Positions 1-5,582 of a stretch of DNA of 12,763 bases are shown in pieces (the first letter of the stretch is position 1; each line of letters starts with the position of its first letter). The notes beneath the pieces were generated by a model. The model ran no database searches. It was given only the letters and a program-made list of their open reading frames with translations, and had not been told where the DNA came from. The position numbers and the translations under genes are program-made. This DNA comes from Gammaproteobacteria bacterium (GTDB lineage: Bacteria > Pseudomonadota > Gammaproteobacteria > Immundisolibacterales > Immundisolibacteraceae), in assembly GCA_003526065.1 (NCBI GenBank), contig DQBD01000102.1:1-12763 (forward strand), written 5' to 3'.

Positions 1-167
1 TTGACGAAGGCTTGCCGCTGCTTGAGCAGCTGGCCGGCGCGGGTGGTAACGCCAGCGAAGCCGGTGATGCCGCTCTCAAGGTACTGGCCAGCGAGGCCGG
101 CAAGGGTCCGGCCTGCGTGCAACAGCTGCAACAGCAGCTGGTCGCGGCACAGTCGGCAGCGGCCTGA
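1..167 (+). CDS. C-terminal end of an unidentified protein (5'-truncated)
   Basis: This is the last 55 codons of a gene that begins before the window. Reading from base 3, the frame is open until TGA at 165-167. The visible tail is rich in Ala, Gln, Leu and Gly, starts with DEGLPLLEQLAGAGG and ends in a Gln/Ala-rich helix-like stretch (CVQQLQQQLVAAQSAAA). I see no motif that names a family. The frame has the GC-rich third-position codon pattern of its neighbours. The stop lies 12 bases before the ferredoxin start, so the gene is probably co-transcribed with the ferredoxin and the dioxygenases. A different, longer open frame (1-501) overlaps it, but that one runs through the ferredoxin gene and gives an Arg/Pro/Cys-rich shadow protein. 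Function is unknown. Confidence 0.6.
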   Translation, partial: DEGLPLLEQLAGAGGNASEAGDAALKVLASEAGKGPACVQQLQQQLVAAQSAAA

Positions 168-179
168 GCTGCCGCCCCC

Positions 180-512
180 ATGCGCGTCACCCTGCGCCAC
201 GCCGGACAGCCGCAGCTGCAGTTCGAATGCAGCGCCGGTGACACGGTGCTGGCAGCGGCACGCCGGGCCGGAATCATCCTGCACGCCGCCTGCGAACAGG
301 GCGGCTGCGGCGCCTGCCGGGCGCGTATCGTCGACGGCGAGGTGCACTACCCCCTGCCCGCGTCGGCACGCTGGCTGGACGAAGGCGCCGGCAGCGACTG
401 CTATGCCCTGCTGTGTCGGGCCGTACCGATCAGCGACACGCTCGTCCTGGAGACCGCGTACCGCTGGCGACAACGCGAATCGGCGCCGCTATCGCGTTTA
501 ATGGGTGGATAA
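180..512 (+). CDS. [2Fe-2S] plant-type ferredoxin, XylT/DmpQ-like dioxygenase-reactivating type
   Basis: The product is a 110-residue soluble ferredoxin. The cluster ligands are visible as C38-x4-C43-x2-C46 (core CEQGGCGAC) plus the distal C79 (LLCRAV), the pattern of plant-type [2Fe-2S] ferredoxins. It is a stand-alone domain, close in length to XylT of the TOL plasmid as I recall it (about 112 aa). In meta-cleavage operons (xylT-xylE, dmpQ-dmpB, nahT-nahH) such a ferredoxin sits directly upstream of catechol 2,3-dioxygenase and re-reduces its active-site iron after inactivation. Here the next gene is a XylE-family dioxygenase, which supports that role. The upstream gene ends 12 bases before this ATG and no clear Shine-Dalgarno is seen, so translation may be coupled. 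The alternative, an electron carrier for an oxygenase encoded upstream, is not excluded. Confidence 0.88.
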   Translation: MRVTLRHAGQPQLQFECSAGDTVLAAARRAGIILHAACEQGGCGACRARIVDGEVHYPLPASARWLDEGAGSDCYALLCRAVPISDTLVLETAYRWRQRESAPLSRLMGG

Positions 513-571
513 TCGGGACCAATAGACTGATTCAACAGGGCAAAGACCCTGCATCATCGGAGGAGAGTGAG

Positions 572-1498
572 ATGGCCATCAGCCGCTTCTCATACGCCAG
601 CATGAACGTCATGGACGTCGCTGCCGCGGTGCGCCACTACGTGCATGTGGTTGGACTGCGCGAAATCGACCGCGACGAACGCGGCCGCGTTTACCTGCAG
701 GCCGCCGACAACCAGGATCACCACTGCCTGATCCTGAACCCGGCCGACAGTGCCGGTGTCGATCACCTCGGGTTCAAGGTCAATGATCCGGCCGATCTGG
801 ACGAGGCCGCCGCCGCCGTGTCGGCCTACGGCCTGCCGGTGACGCGCGTGGCGGCCGGCAGTATCCGCGGCCAGGGCGACGGCGTACGTTTCCCGCTGCC
901 GTCCGGCCAGCACATGCTGCTGTACTTCCACGCCGAGAAGATCGGCTATGTCACCGGCATGGAAAATCCCAGTCCGGTGCCGCCGCAGGGCACGCCCGGC
1001 GGCCGCGTGACCCACCTGGATCACACCCTCATCGCGGCGCAGAGCCCGCAGGATGATGTGAACTTTCTGACCCAGGTTCTTGATTTCTCACTGACCGAGA
1101 AGGTGGTCGATCCGGCCGGAAACACACTGGCCGCCTTCCTCACCTGCGGTCACACCATGCATGACCTGGCCATCGGGCCGGGGCCGGACGGGCACTTCCA
1201 CCACATGGCATTCGGGATGGACAGCCGCACGGAAGTGATTCACGGCGTGGACCTGCTGAAGGAAAACGCCGTGCCGGCGCTGGAATACGGCATCACCCGC
1301 CACGGCATCTCGGGCGTCACGACCATCTATTTCCACGACCCGTCCGGAAACCGCAACGAGTTCTACAACGGCGCCTATCTGGCGCCGGGGGCGCCAGGCT
1401 GGGTGCCGCCCATCGTCTGGCAGGCCGAGCACTTCGCGCGCGGGGCCTTCTATTACGAGAACGCCGTGCCAGAAACCTTCTTCGCAGAGGTTACCTGA
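572..1498 (+). CDS. Catechol 2,3-dioxygenase (type I extradiol, XylE family)
   Basis: The 308-residue product matches XylE/DmpB (307 aa) along its length: an N-terminal vicinal-oxygen-chelate domain (about 1-145, including HYVHVVGLREIDRDERGRVYL) and a catalytic C-terminal domain (about 146-308). The Fe(II) ligands are H151 (THLDH), H210 or H211 (HFHHMAF) and E263 (NRNEF). The second-shell residues of XylE are also present: H197 (MHDLA), H244 (TRHG) and Y253 (TIYFHDPSGNRNE). The expected reaction is meta ring cleavage of a catechol to a 2-hydroxymuconic semialdehyde in the cytoplasm. The start is ATG 572, preceded by GGAGGAGA at 559-566; an in-frame extension back to 413 would overlap the ferredoxin gene and lacks this site. 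It lies 59 bases after the ferredoxin and 59 before a second, divergent paralogue. The preferred catechol (alkyl, chloro or polycyclic-derived) cannot be read from sequence. Confidence 0.92.
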   Translation: MAISRFSYASMNVMDVAAAVRHYVHVVGLREIDRDERGRVYLQAADNQDHHCLILNPADSAGVDHLGFKVNDPADLDEAAAAVSAYGLPVTRVAAGSIRGQGDGVRFPLPSGQHMLLYFHAEKIGYVTGMENPSPVPPQGTPGGRVTHLDHTLIAAQSPQDDVNFLTQVLDFSLTEKVVDPAGNTLAAFLTCGHTMHDLAIGPGPDGHFHHMAFGMDSRTEVIHGVDLLKENAVPALEYGITRHGISGVTTIYFHDPSGNRNEFYNGAYLAPGAPGWVPPIVWQAEHFARGAFYYENAVPETFFAEVT

Positions 1499-1557
1499 AA
1501 TACCTCAATCAATTTATTGAAAAACAAACGTTATATTAAAGAGGAAGGAGACCGGGC

Positions 1558-2514
1558 ATGGCCCTCAAACACGGCGGCATCATCCGTATCGCTTACGTTC
1601 GCCTGGCGCTGAACGACTCGCGCCTGCGCCAGGCGCAGTTCTTCTACTGCGACTCGCTGGGCCTGGTTGAGACCTTCCGTCAGCCCGACCGGCTGTACCT
1701 GCGCTGCTGGCATGAAGCCTTCCCCTACAGCCTGGTGCTGGACGAGGCGCCCGAGAACCGCCTGGTCGAGATCGGCTTTCAGGTCCGCGACGCGGGCGAC
1801 CTGGAGACGCTCGAGGCGGCCGTCAATGCCGCCGGCGTGGCGGTGACACGGGCGTCGGCCGGCGCGCTGACCGGCATGGGCGAGTCCATCACCTTCGCCA
1901 TTCCCGGCGGCCCCGTGCTGCGCCTGTTCGCCGAGCTGCCGCAGATCGGCTACATGACCGGTTTCGATTCACCGGACTGGGTCACGCCGCGGGCGCTGCG
2001 CGGCACGCCGGCACCGTTCTTCCTGAACCATGCCGGCATCACCGTGAGTGACCCGCAGGCGGCAGTGGATTTTCTGACCGGCGTCCTCGGGTTCGTGGTG
2101 TCGGAACGCATCGACAGCGACGACGGCGCGCGCCTGCTGTCGGCGCTGCTGTTTCGCATGTCCAAGGAAGCCGGCGGGCAGGAACTGGCGCTGTTTCCCG
2201 GGCCAGCCGGACGCTTGCACCACATCGCCTTCACCAAGGAAGACCCCAACGACATCCTGATCGATGGCCAGTATCTGCGTGAAGCGGGCGTGAACATCGA
2301 CATCTACGGGCCGACGCGCCAGTCCTACGGCAAGACGTTCTCGCTGCACTTTCACGACCCGTTCGGCATTCGCCTGGAACTGTGCTCCGGCGGCCGCATC
2401 ACCGAGGTGCACCCGCAGTTTCAGCCGGTACGCTGGACCGAATCACAGCTCGGCAAGGCCCTGTCGTACTTCGATCGCGACCTGCGCGCGGAATTCCTGC
2501 AGCCCAGCCTGTAG
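1558..2514 (+). CDS. XylE-like extradiol dioxygenase paralogue with altered second-shell residues
   Basis: This 318-residue two-domain vicinal-oxygen-chelate protein resembles XylE to its C-terminus (VRWTESQLGKALSYFDRDL). The 2-His-1-carboxylate iron site is kept: H158 (FLNHAG), H221 or H222 (GRLHHIAF) and E274 (RLELC). Ungapped comparison with the neighbouring dioxygenase shows three changes at positions that are acid-base residues in XylE: His to Q208 (GQELAL), His to Q255 (TRQSYG) and Tyr to H264 (SLHFHDP). The enzyme may therefore cleave a different substrate, use a changed mechanism, or be non-catalytic. The start ATG 1558 has a strong ribosome site, GAGGAAGGAG at 1541-1550. It is the last gene of the rightward group, and the next gene converges on it 20 bases away. 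It is surely of the dioxygenase family; its substrate and activity are unknown. Confidence 0.85.
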   Translation: MALKHGGIIRIAYVRLALNDSRLRQAQFFYCDSLGLVETFRQPDRLYLRCWHEAFPYSLVLDEAPENRLVEIGFQVRDAGDLETLEAAVNAAGVAVTRASAGALTGMGESITFAIPGGPVLRLFAELPQIGYMTGFDSPDWVTPRALRGTPAPFFLNHAGITVSDPQAAVDFLTGVLGFVVSERIDSDDGARLLSALLFRMSKEAGGQELALFPGPAGRLHHIAFTKEDPNDILIDGQYLREAGVNIDIYGPTRQSYGKTFSLHFHDPFGIRLELCSGGRITEVHPQFQPVRWTESQLGKALSYFDRDLRAEFLQPSL

Positions 2515-2534
2515 CCCGCCCCTGCGGCGGCCGC

Positions 2535-2924
2535 TCAGACCACCACATCGGCCCCGGCTTCACGCAACAGCTCGCGCAACACGCCGCGGTGACACCGCGT
2601 CTCGTCGGCGCAGTAGCAGCCCACCGAAAGGTCCGTGTGGTGCGATAAGGCCGCCAGCAGCGCCAGTGTGCGGCGCGTGCCGGGCGTCGTCATTTCGGCA
2701 CGGTAGCGGGTCCGAAACCGCTGCCAGTCCGCCTCGTCGGCCGCCTGCCGCGCCGTGCGCAGCAACGCCGCGGAGGGCGCCAGCTCCGGGTACCAGACGT
2801 CGTACCAGTCGCCGCTGGCGTGCTGGTTCTTCGGCACGCCGCGCGGCGGCCGGCGCACGGTGCCGATCCGCAGTCCCTCGCCCGGCAGGCGCGGGCTGCC
2901 CAGACGGACGATGCGCACACTCAT
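2535..2924 (-). CDS. DUF488 family protein
   Basis: The 129-residue protein is of the DUF488 (COG3189) type. The diagnostic C-terminal motif is present: C103-Y-C105 followed by DETRC111-H112-R113, and an upstream WYDVWYPELAP segment (residues 40-50) is also typical. The family is small, cytoplasmic and of unknown function; the conserved Cys/His/Arg cluster suggests metal binding or a reactive site, but this is not established. The ATG at 2922-2924 has no clear Shine-Dalgarno, and a strong RNA hairpin (2942-2977) lies just upstream. It follows the UbiD-family gene on the same strand with a 70-base gap and converges with the second dioxygenase. No link to aromatic metabolism is evident beyond location. 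Confidence 0.85.
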   Translation of the reverse strand: MSVRIVRLGSPRLPGEGLRIGTVRRPPRGVPKNQHASGDWYDVWYPELAPSAALLRTARQAADEADWQRFRTRYRAEMTTPGTRRTLALLAALSHHTDLSVGCYCADETRCHRGVLRELLREAGADVVV

Positions 2925-2941
2925 GCCGGGCTCGGGCGGCC

Positions 2942-2977
2942 CCCAGGCCAGCCGGCGCTGAAACCGGCCGACCTGGG
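2942..2977 (-). terminator. Stem-loop between the UbiD-family gene and DUF488
   Basis: A 14-bp stem (2942-2955 with 2964-2977) encloses an 8-base loop. Read as RNA on the - strand, every position pairs, including two G-U pairs; read on the + strand those two are mismatches, so the structure suits - strand RNA. It begins 17 bases after the UbiD-family stop and ends 17 bases before the DUF488 start. No U-run follows, so it is either a weak or Rho-assisted terminator, an mRNA-stabilising 3' end, or a structure limiting DUF488 translation. Confidence 0.45.
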
Positions 2978-2994
2978 AGAATGACGCCGCCTTT

Positions 2995-4464
2995 TCAGCG
3001 TTGCAGCCCCCAGCGGGCGAAGTTGGCCAGCACCTTTTCCTTCACCGCGTCCGGGTAGGTGTTGTTGAAGGCCAGGCGATGCGGGCGCTGCTCGGCCGTC
3101 CACTCGATCGGCCAGGTGCAGTCGAACAGCACGTTGCCACCGCCGGCACCGAACTCGCGCAGCGGATGACCGGCAATGTAGGGCGTCAGCGGGCTGTTGA
3201 TGTGGCCGGGATAGATGTGGATGTCGCGTACCGGGTTGCACTTGGTGCACATGGCGTGGAACACCTCGCCCAGGTTCCAGGGGTCGACGTCCTCGTCCAC
3301 CACGATCACGTACGGGAAGTAACTGGCGTTGCGGTCGGTCCAGCTGATGCTGGAAATCAGCTGCGGAATGCCGGCGTACGGCGTTTTGGTGGACACCACC
3401 ACCGCATGACAGCCGCTGAACTCCGGCACGGCCACGTCGACGATGGGCACACCCTTGGCACGCAGGGCCTCCTTCACGCTGGAGGCCACCTCCAGCACCC
3501 ACATCATGGCGTCGTCCACCGGCACGCCAAGGCAGGTGGCCGGCAGGATGGGATCGCTGCGGAAGGTGAGCGCCGACAGGCGAAACACCGGCCGCGGATT
3601 GGTGCCGGACACCACGTACCCCGGGTACTCGCCGAACGGGCCCTCCTCCCGATCGTCGCCGGGGCTGACCGTGCCCTCCAGCACGATCTCCGCATTGGCG
3701 GGCACGTACAGGTCCACGGTCTTGCACTTGACCAGCTTGACCGGCTCGCCGCGGATACCACCGACAACCTCCACCTCGGATACCCCCGGCGGCACGCTGG
3801 ACGAGGCCACGATGTTGTGCATGGGATCACCGCCGAAGAACATGGCGTACTCCATGACCTTGTCCTCGGCGCGGTACTTCTTGAGGATCTGGCCGCCCTG
3901 GTTAAGGGGGCCCAGCCACAGGCCGGTGCTCCGCCGGTCGTGCTTCATGCCGCGGTAGGTGCCCCAGTTCACCCACTCGGAATCGAAGTCCTTGCACACG
4001 CCGATGTTGAGCGTGCCGACGTAGGGCCCGCCGTCCTGCGGGTGCAGCCTGGCGATCGGCAGCAGGTCCAGATTCACCTCGTCGCCCAGCAGCACGTGCT
4101 CCTGGCAGCTACCGGACGACACGATCTCCGGCTTGATGCGCTTGCCGTGCAGGCCGTCGGCGAAGACATCGGTCACCACCGAGTGCGGCGTGTCCGGCGC
4201 CAGGCCGAATGCGACGGCAATGCGCTCCTTGGTGGCGAAGGGGCCACCCAGCAGCGTCGCGCCCTTCATGGCGCCCTTGCAGTTGGTGAACCACTGCGCC
4301 GGGGACAGGCGCTCGTTGGCCAGGCGCATGATGGCGCCGGCTTCGGTCTGTGGGTCGATTTCGTCATCGATGCGCACCAGGTGGCCGGTGCGTTCGAGCT
4401 CGTGCAGCCAGGCCCGAAAATCCATCAGGCCGCTGTGGGTCACACGTTGCGTGGTCTGGTCCAT
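2995..4464 (-). CDS. UbiD-family prenylated-FMN-dependent (de)carboxylase
   Basis: The 489-residue protein has the usual length and layout of UbiD/Fdc enzymes, which decarboxylate aromatic or alpha,beta-unsaturated acids using prenylated FMN. The catalytic Glu-Arg-Glu set is visible: R171 in NWGTYRG, and E274 and E279 in EGPFGEYPGY, with the same 5-residue spacing as E277/E282 of Aspergillus Fdc1. N166 (five residues before R171) and E230 or E232 fit the metal/cofactor ligands. The histidine equivalent to Fdc1 H191 is not obvious; that stretch reads LNQGGQI. The start ATG 4464 has GGAGGAG just upstream on the - strand. It is transcribed divergently from a hydroxycinnamoyl-CoA lyase, so a phenolic acid such as vanillate, protocatechuate or 4-hydroxybenzoate is a plausible substrate by context. 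It is unlikely to be the ubiquinone-pathway UbiD. No UbiX flavin prenyltransferase is in the window. Confidence 0.9.
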   Translation of the reverse strand: MDQTTQRVTHSGLMDFRAWLHELERTGHLVRIDDEIDPQTEAGAIMRLANERLSPAQWFTNCKGAMKGATLLGGPFATKERIAVAFGLAPDTPHSVVTDVFADGLHGKRIKPEIVSSGSCQEHVLLGDEVNLDLLPIARLHPQDGGPYVGTLNIGVCKDFDSEWVNWGTYRGMKHDRRSTGLWLGPLNQGGQILKKYRAEDKVMEYAMFFGGDPMHNIVASSSVPPGVSEVEVVGGIRGEPVKLVKCKTVDLYVPANAEIVLEGTVSPGDDREEGPFGEYPGYVVSGTNPRPVFRLSALTFRSDPILPATCLGVPVDDAMMWVLEVASSVKEALRAKGVPIVDVAVPEFSGCHAVVVSTKTPYAGIPQLISSISWTDRNASYFPYVIVVDEDVDPWNLGEVFHAMCTKCNPVRDIHIYPGHINSPLTPYIAGHPLREFGAGGGNVLFDCTWPIEWTAEQRPHRLAFNNTYPDAVKEKVLANFARWGLQR

Positions 4465-4558
4465 GGTTCTCCTCCGGACAGGTGTTGGTTATCGACATCC
4501 GTCCATGGACACAACGGTGACGGGGTGCGCCACCAGCCCGCGCTGGGCCGAGCGGATG

Positions 4559-4587
4559 GTTATAGACCTGCACACGGCCGCGTGCAA
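4559..4587 (-). promoter_or_regulatory. Sigma-70-type promoter for the UbiD-family gene
   Basis: On the - strand the -35 is TTGCAC (4582-4587) and the -10 is TATAAC (4559-4564), separated by exactly 17 bases. Transcription would start near 4552 and give a leader of roughly 88 bases before the ATG at 4464. The leader contains a 10-bp palindrome, GTCCATGGAC (4501-4510). Confidence 0.6.
4569..4586. promoter_or_regulatory. Candidate operator dyad inside the UbiD-gene promoter
   Basis: TGCACACGGCCGCGTGCA is an 18-bp inverted repeat with one mismatched pair out of nine. It fills the spacer between the -35 and -10 of the leftward promoter, a place where a bound repressor would block RNA polymerase. 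The regulator is unknown, and no TetR-, MarR- or GntR-type gene lies in the window. Confidence 0.4.
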
Positions 4588-4621
4588 GGCGAAGGCAAAG
4601 CCTGCTAGATTTGGCGGCGCG

Positions 4622-4648
4622 TTGAACATACCGATCGTTCGGTAAACA
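4622..4648 (+). promoter_or_regulatory. Probable promoter of the hydroxycinnamoyl-CoA lyase gene
   Basis: A good -35, TTGAAC (4622-4627), is followed after a short 15-base spacer by a weak -10, TAAACA (4643-4648). The TACCGA-TCGT-TCGGTA palindrome covers the spacer and the start of the -10. Transcription would begin near 4655, leaving room for the GAGGA ribosome site at 4676-4680. The -10 and spacing are poor, so this is tentative. Confidence 0.35.
4629..4644. promoter_or_regulatory. Perfect palindrome, TetR-family-like operator
   Basis: TACCGATCGTTCGGTA has perfect 6-bp arms around a TCGT centre. Operators of this ACCG...CGGT form are common for TetR-family repressors. It lies 42 bases upstream of the hydratase-lyase ATG and overlaps its likely promoter, so repression relieved by an aromatic acyl-CoA or acid is a reasonable inference. 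The cognate repressor is not in the window. Confidence 0.5.
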
Positions 4649-4685
4649 CCCGCAACGCCAAACAAGTCACCATCCGAGGAACACC

Positions 4686-5507
4686 ATGGCGAGTTATCAA
4701 ACGGTCCTGCTGGACATCCGGGACAGCGCCGCTTACGTCACCTTCAACCGGCCCGAGAAGCGCAACTGCATGAGCCCCACCCTGCACGCGGAAATGTGCA
4801 AGGTGCTGGACGAGATCGACCAGGCGCGCTGCAAGGTCATCGTCATCACCGGCGCCGGTGACGCGTTCTGCGCGGGCATGGACCTGGAAGGCTGCTTCCT
4901 GGAGCCGTTCGACAAGCCCGAGCTGATGGCCGAGATCAACACCAACGCGTTTGGCTGGTTCACGCGCCTGAAGAACCATCCGGCGGTCACCATCGGCAAG
5001 GTCAACGGCTGGTGCTTCGGCGGCGGCATGGCGCTGGCCGGCGTGCTGGACATCGTGCTGGCGGCGGAGGAATCCACCTGGGGCCTGTCCGAGGTCAACT
5101 TCGGCATTTTCCCCGGCGGCGGCACCACCTGGGCCTATGCCAACAACATGCCCTCCCGCAAGAAGGCCCTGTACTACGCGCTGACCGGCGAGACCTTCAC
5201 CGGCAAGCAGGCCGAGGAAATGGGCTATGCCACGCGCGCGCTGCCGCTGGCGCAGCTCGATGCCGAGACCGACCGCGTGGTTAAGATGCTCAGCCGCCTG
5301 GGCCGCACCGTGCTGGCCAAGACCAAGGAGGTCTACGAGAAGGTGCGCTGGATGGATTTCGAGCCCGCCATCGACTACGAGATGGCCAAGCTGTGGGAAC
5401 TGTCGCGCGAGACCAACGACGACTGGGTACGCACCGCCCTGGCCTCGTTCAAGCGGCGCGAGTTCAAGCCCGGCACGCAGTCCTACACCCTGACACGGGA
5501 CGTCTGA
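4686..5507 (+). CDS. Hydroxycinnamoyl-CoA hydratase-lyase (feruloyl-CoA/vanillin synthase type)
   Basis: This 273-residue crotonase-fold enzyme resembles 4-hydroxycinnamoyl-CoA hydratase-lyase (HCHL/Ech) of Pseudomonas, which hydrates feruloyl- or coumaroyl-CoA and splits it to vanillin or 4-hydroxybenzaldehyde plus acetyl-CoA. Shared blocks are NRPEKRNCMSPTL (21-33), AGMDL (63-67), VNGWCFGGG (106-114, oxyanion-hole region) and GLSEVNFGIFPGG (133-145). E136 matches the catalytic Glu143 of HCHL. Oddities: HCHL Trp146 is F139, and the two tyrosines linked to binding the phenolic OH (Tyr75, Tyr239) correspond to C70 and M233, so substrate preference may differ. ATG 4686 follows GAGGA (4676-4680). 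It is divergent from the UbiD-family gene and controlled from a shared region. No feruloyl-CoA synthetase or vanillin dehydrogenase is nearby. Another aromatic enoyl-CoA substrate is possible. Confidence 0.82.
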   Translation: MASYQTVLLDIRDSAAYVTFNRPEKRNCMSPTLHAEMCKVLDEIDQARCKVIVITGAGDAFCAGMDLEGCFLEPFDKPELMAEINTNAFGWFTRLKNHPAVTIGKVNGWCFGGGMALAGVLDIVLAAEESTWGLSEVNFGIFPGGGTTWAYANNMPSRKKALYYALTGETFTGKQAEEMGYATRALPLAQLDAETDRVVKMLSRLGRTVLAKTKEVYEKVRWMDFEPAIDYEMAKLWELSRETNDDWVRTALASFKRREFKPGTQSYTLTRDV

Positions 5508-5515
5508 ACCGCGCA

Positions 5516-5533
5516 GGGGGCATGGACGCCCCC
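5516..5533 (+). terminator. Short GC stem-loop after the hydratase-lyase gene
   Basis: GGGGGC (5516-5521) and GCCCCC (5528-5533) form a perfect 6-bp stem with a 6-base loop, starting 9 bases after the hydratase-lyase stop. No T-run follows, so termination would be partial at best and the next gene could still be read through. Confidence 0.35.
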
Positions 5534-5582
5534 ATCGATCGGATAATGGGCACTTCCCGATTCACAGCCGGATGTGCCCGTC

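Noticed and set aside
1..501. A 166-codon + strand open frame at the left edge
   Set aside because: It overlaps the ferredoxin gene in another frame and its Arg/Pro/Cys-rich translation has no motif. The frame ending at 167 fits the codon pattern better.
1509..1537. A possible sigma-70 promoter with -10 TATATT at 1532-1537
   Set aside because: No acceptable -35 lies at 16-18 bases, and the start point would fall inside the ribosome binding site at 1541-1550.
3001..4608. A 535-codon open frame on the + strand opposite the UbiD-family gene
   Set aside because: It mirrors a gene with clear catalytic motifs, would extend through the divergent promoter region, and has a low-complexity His/Val/Gly/Arg composition.
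5542..5547. GATAAT as a -10 for the binding-fold protein gene
   Set aside because: The sequence at the expected -35 (GGCATG) is poor and overlaps the GC hairpin.
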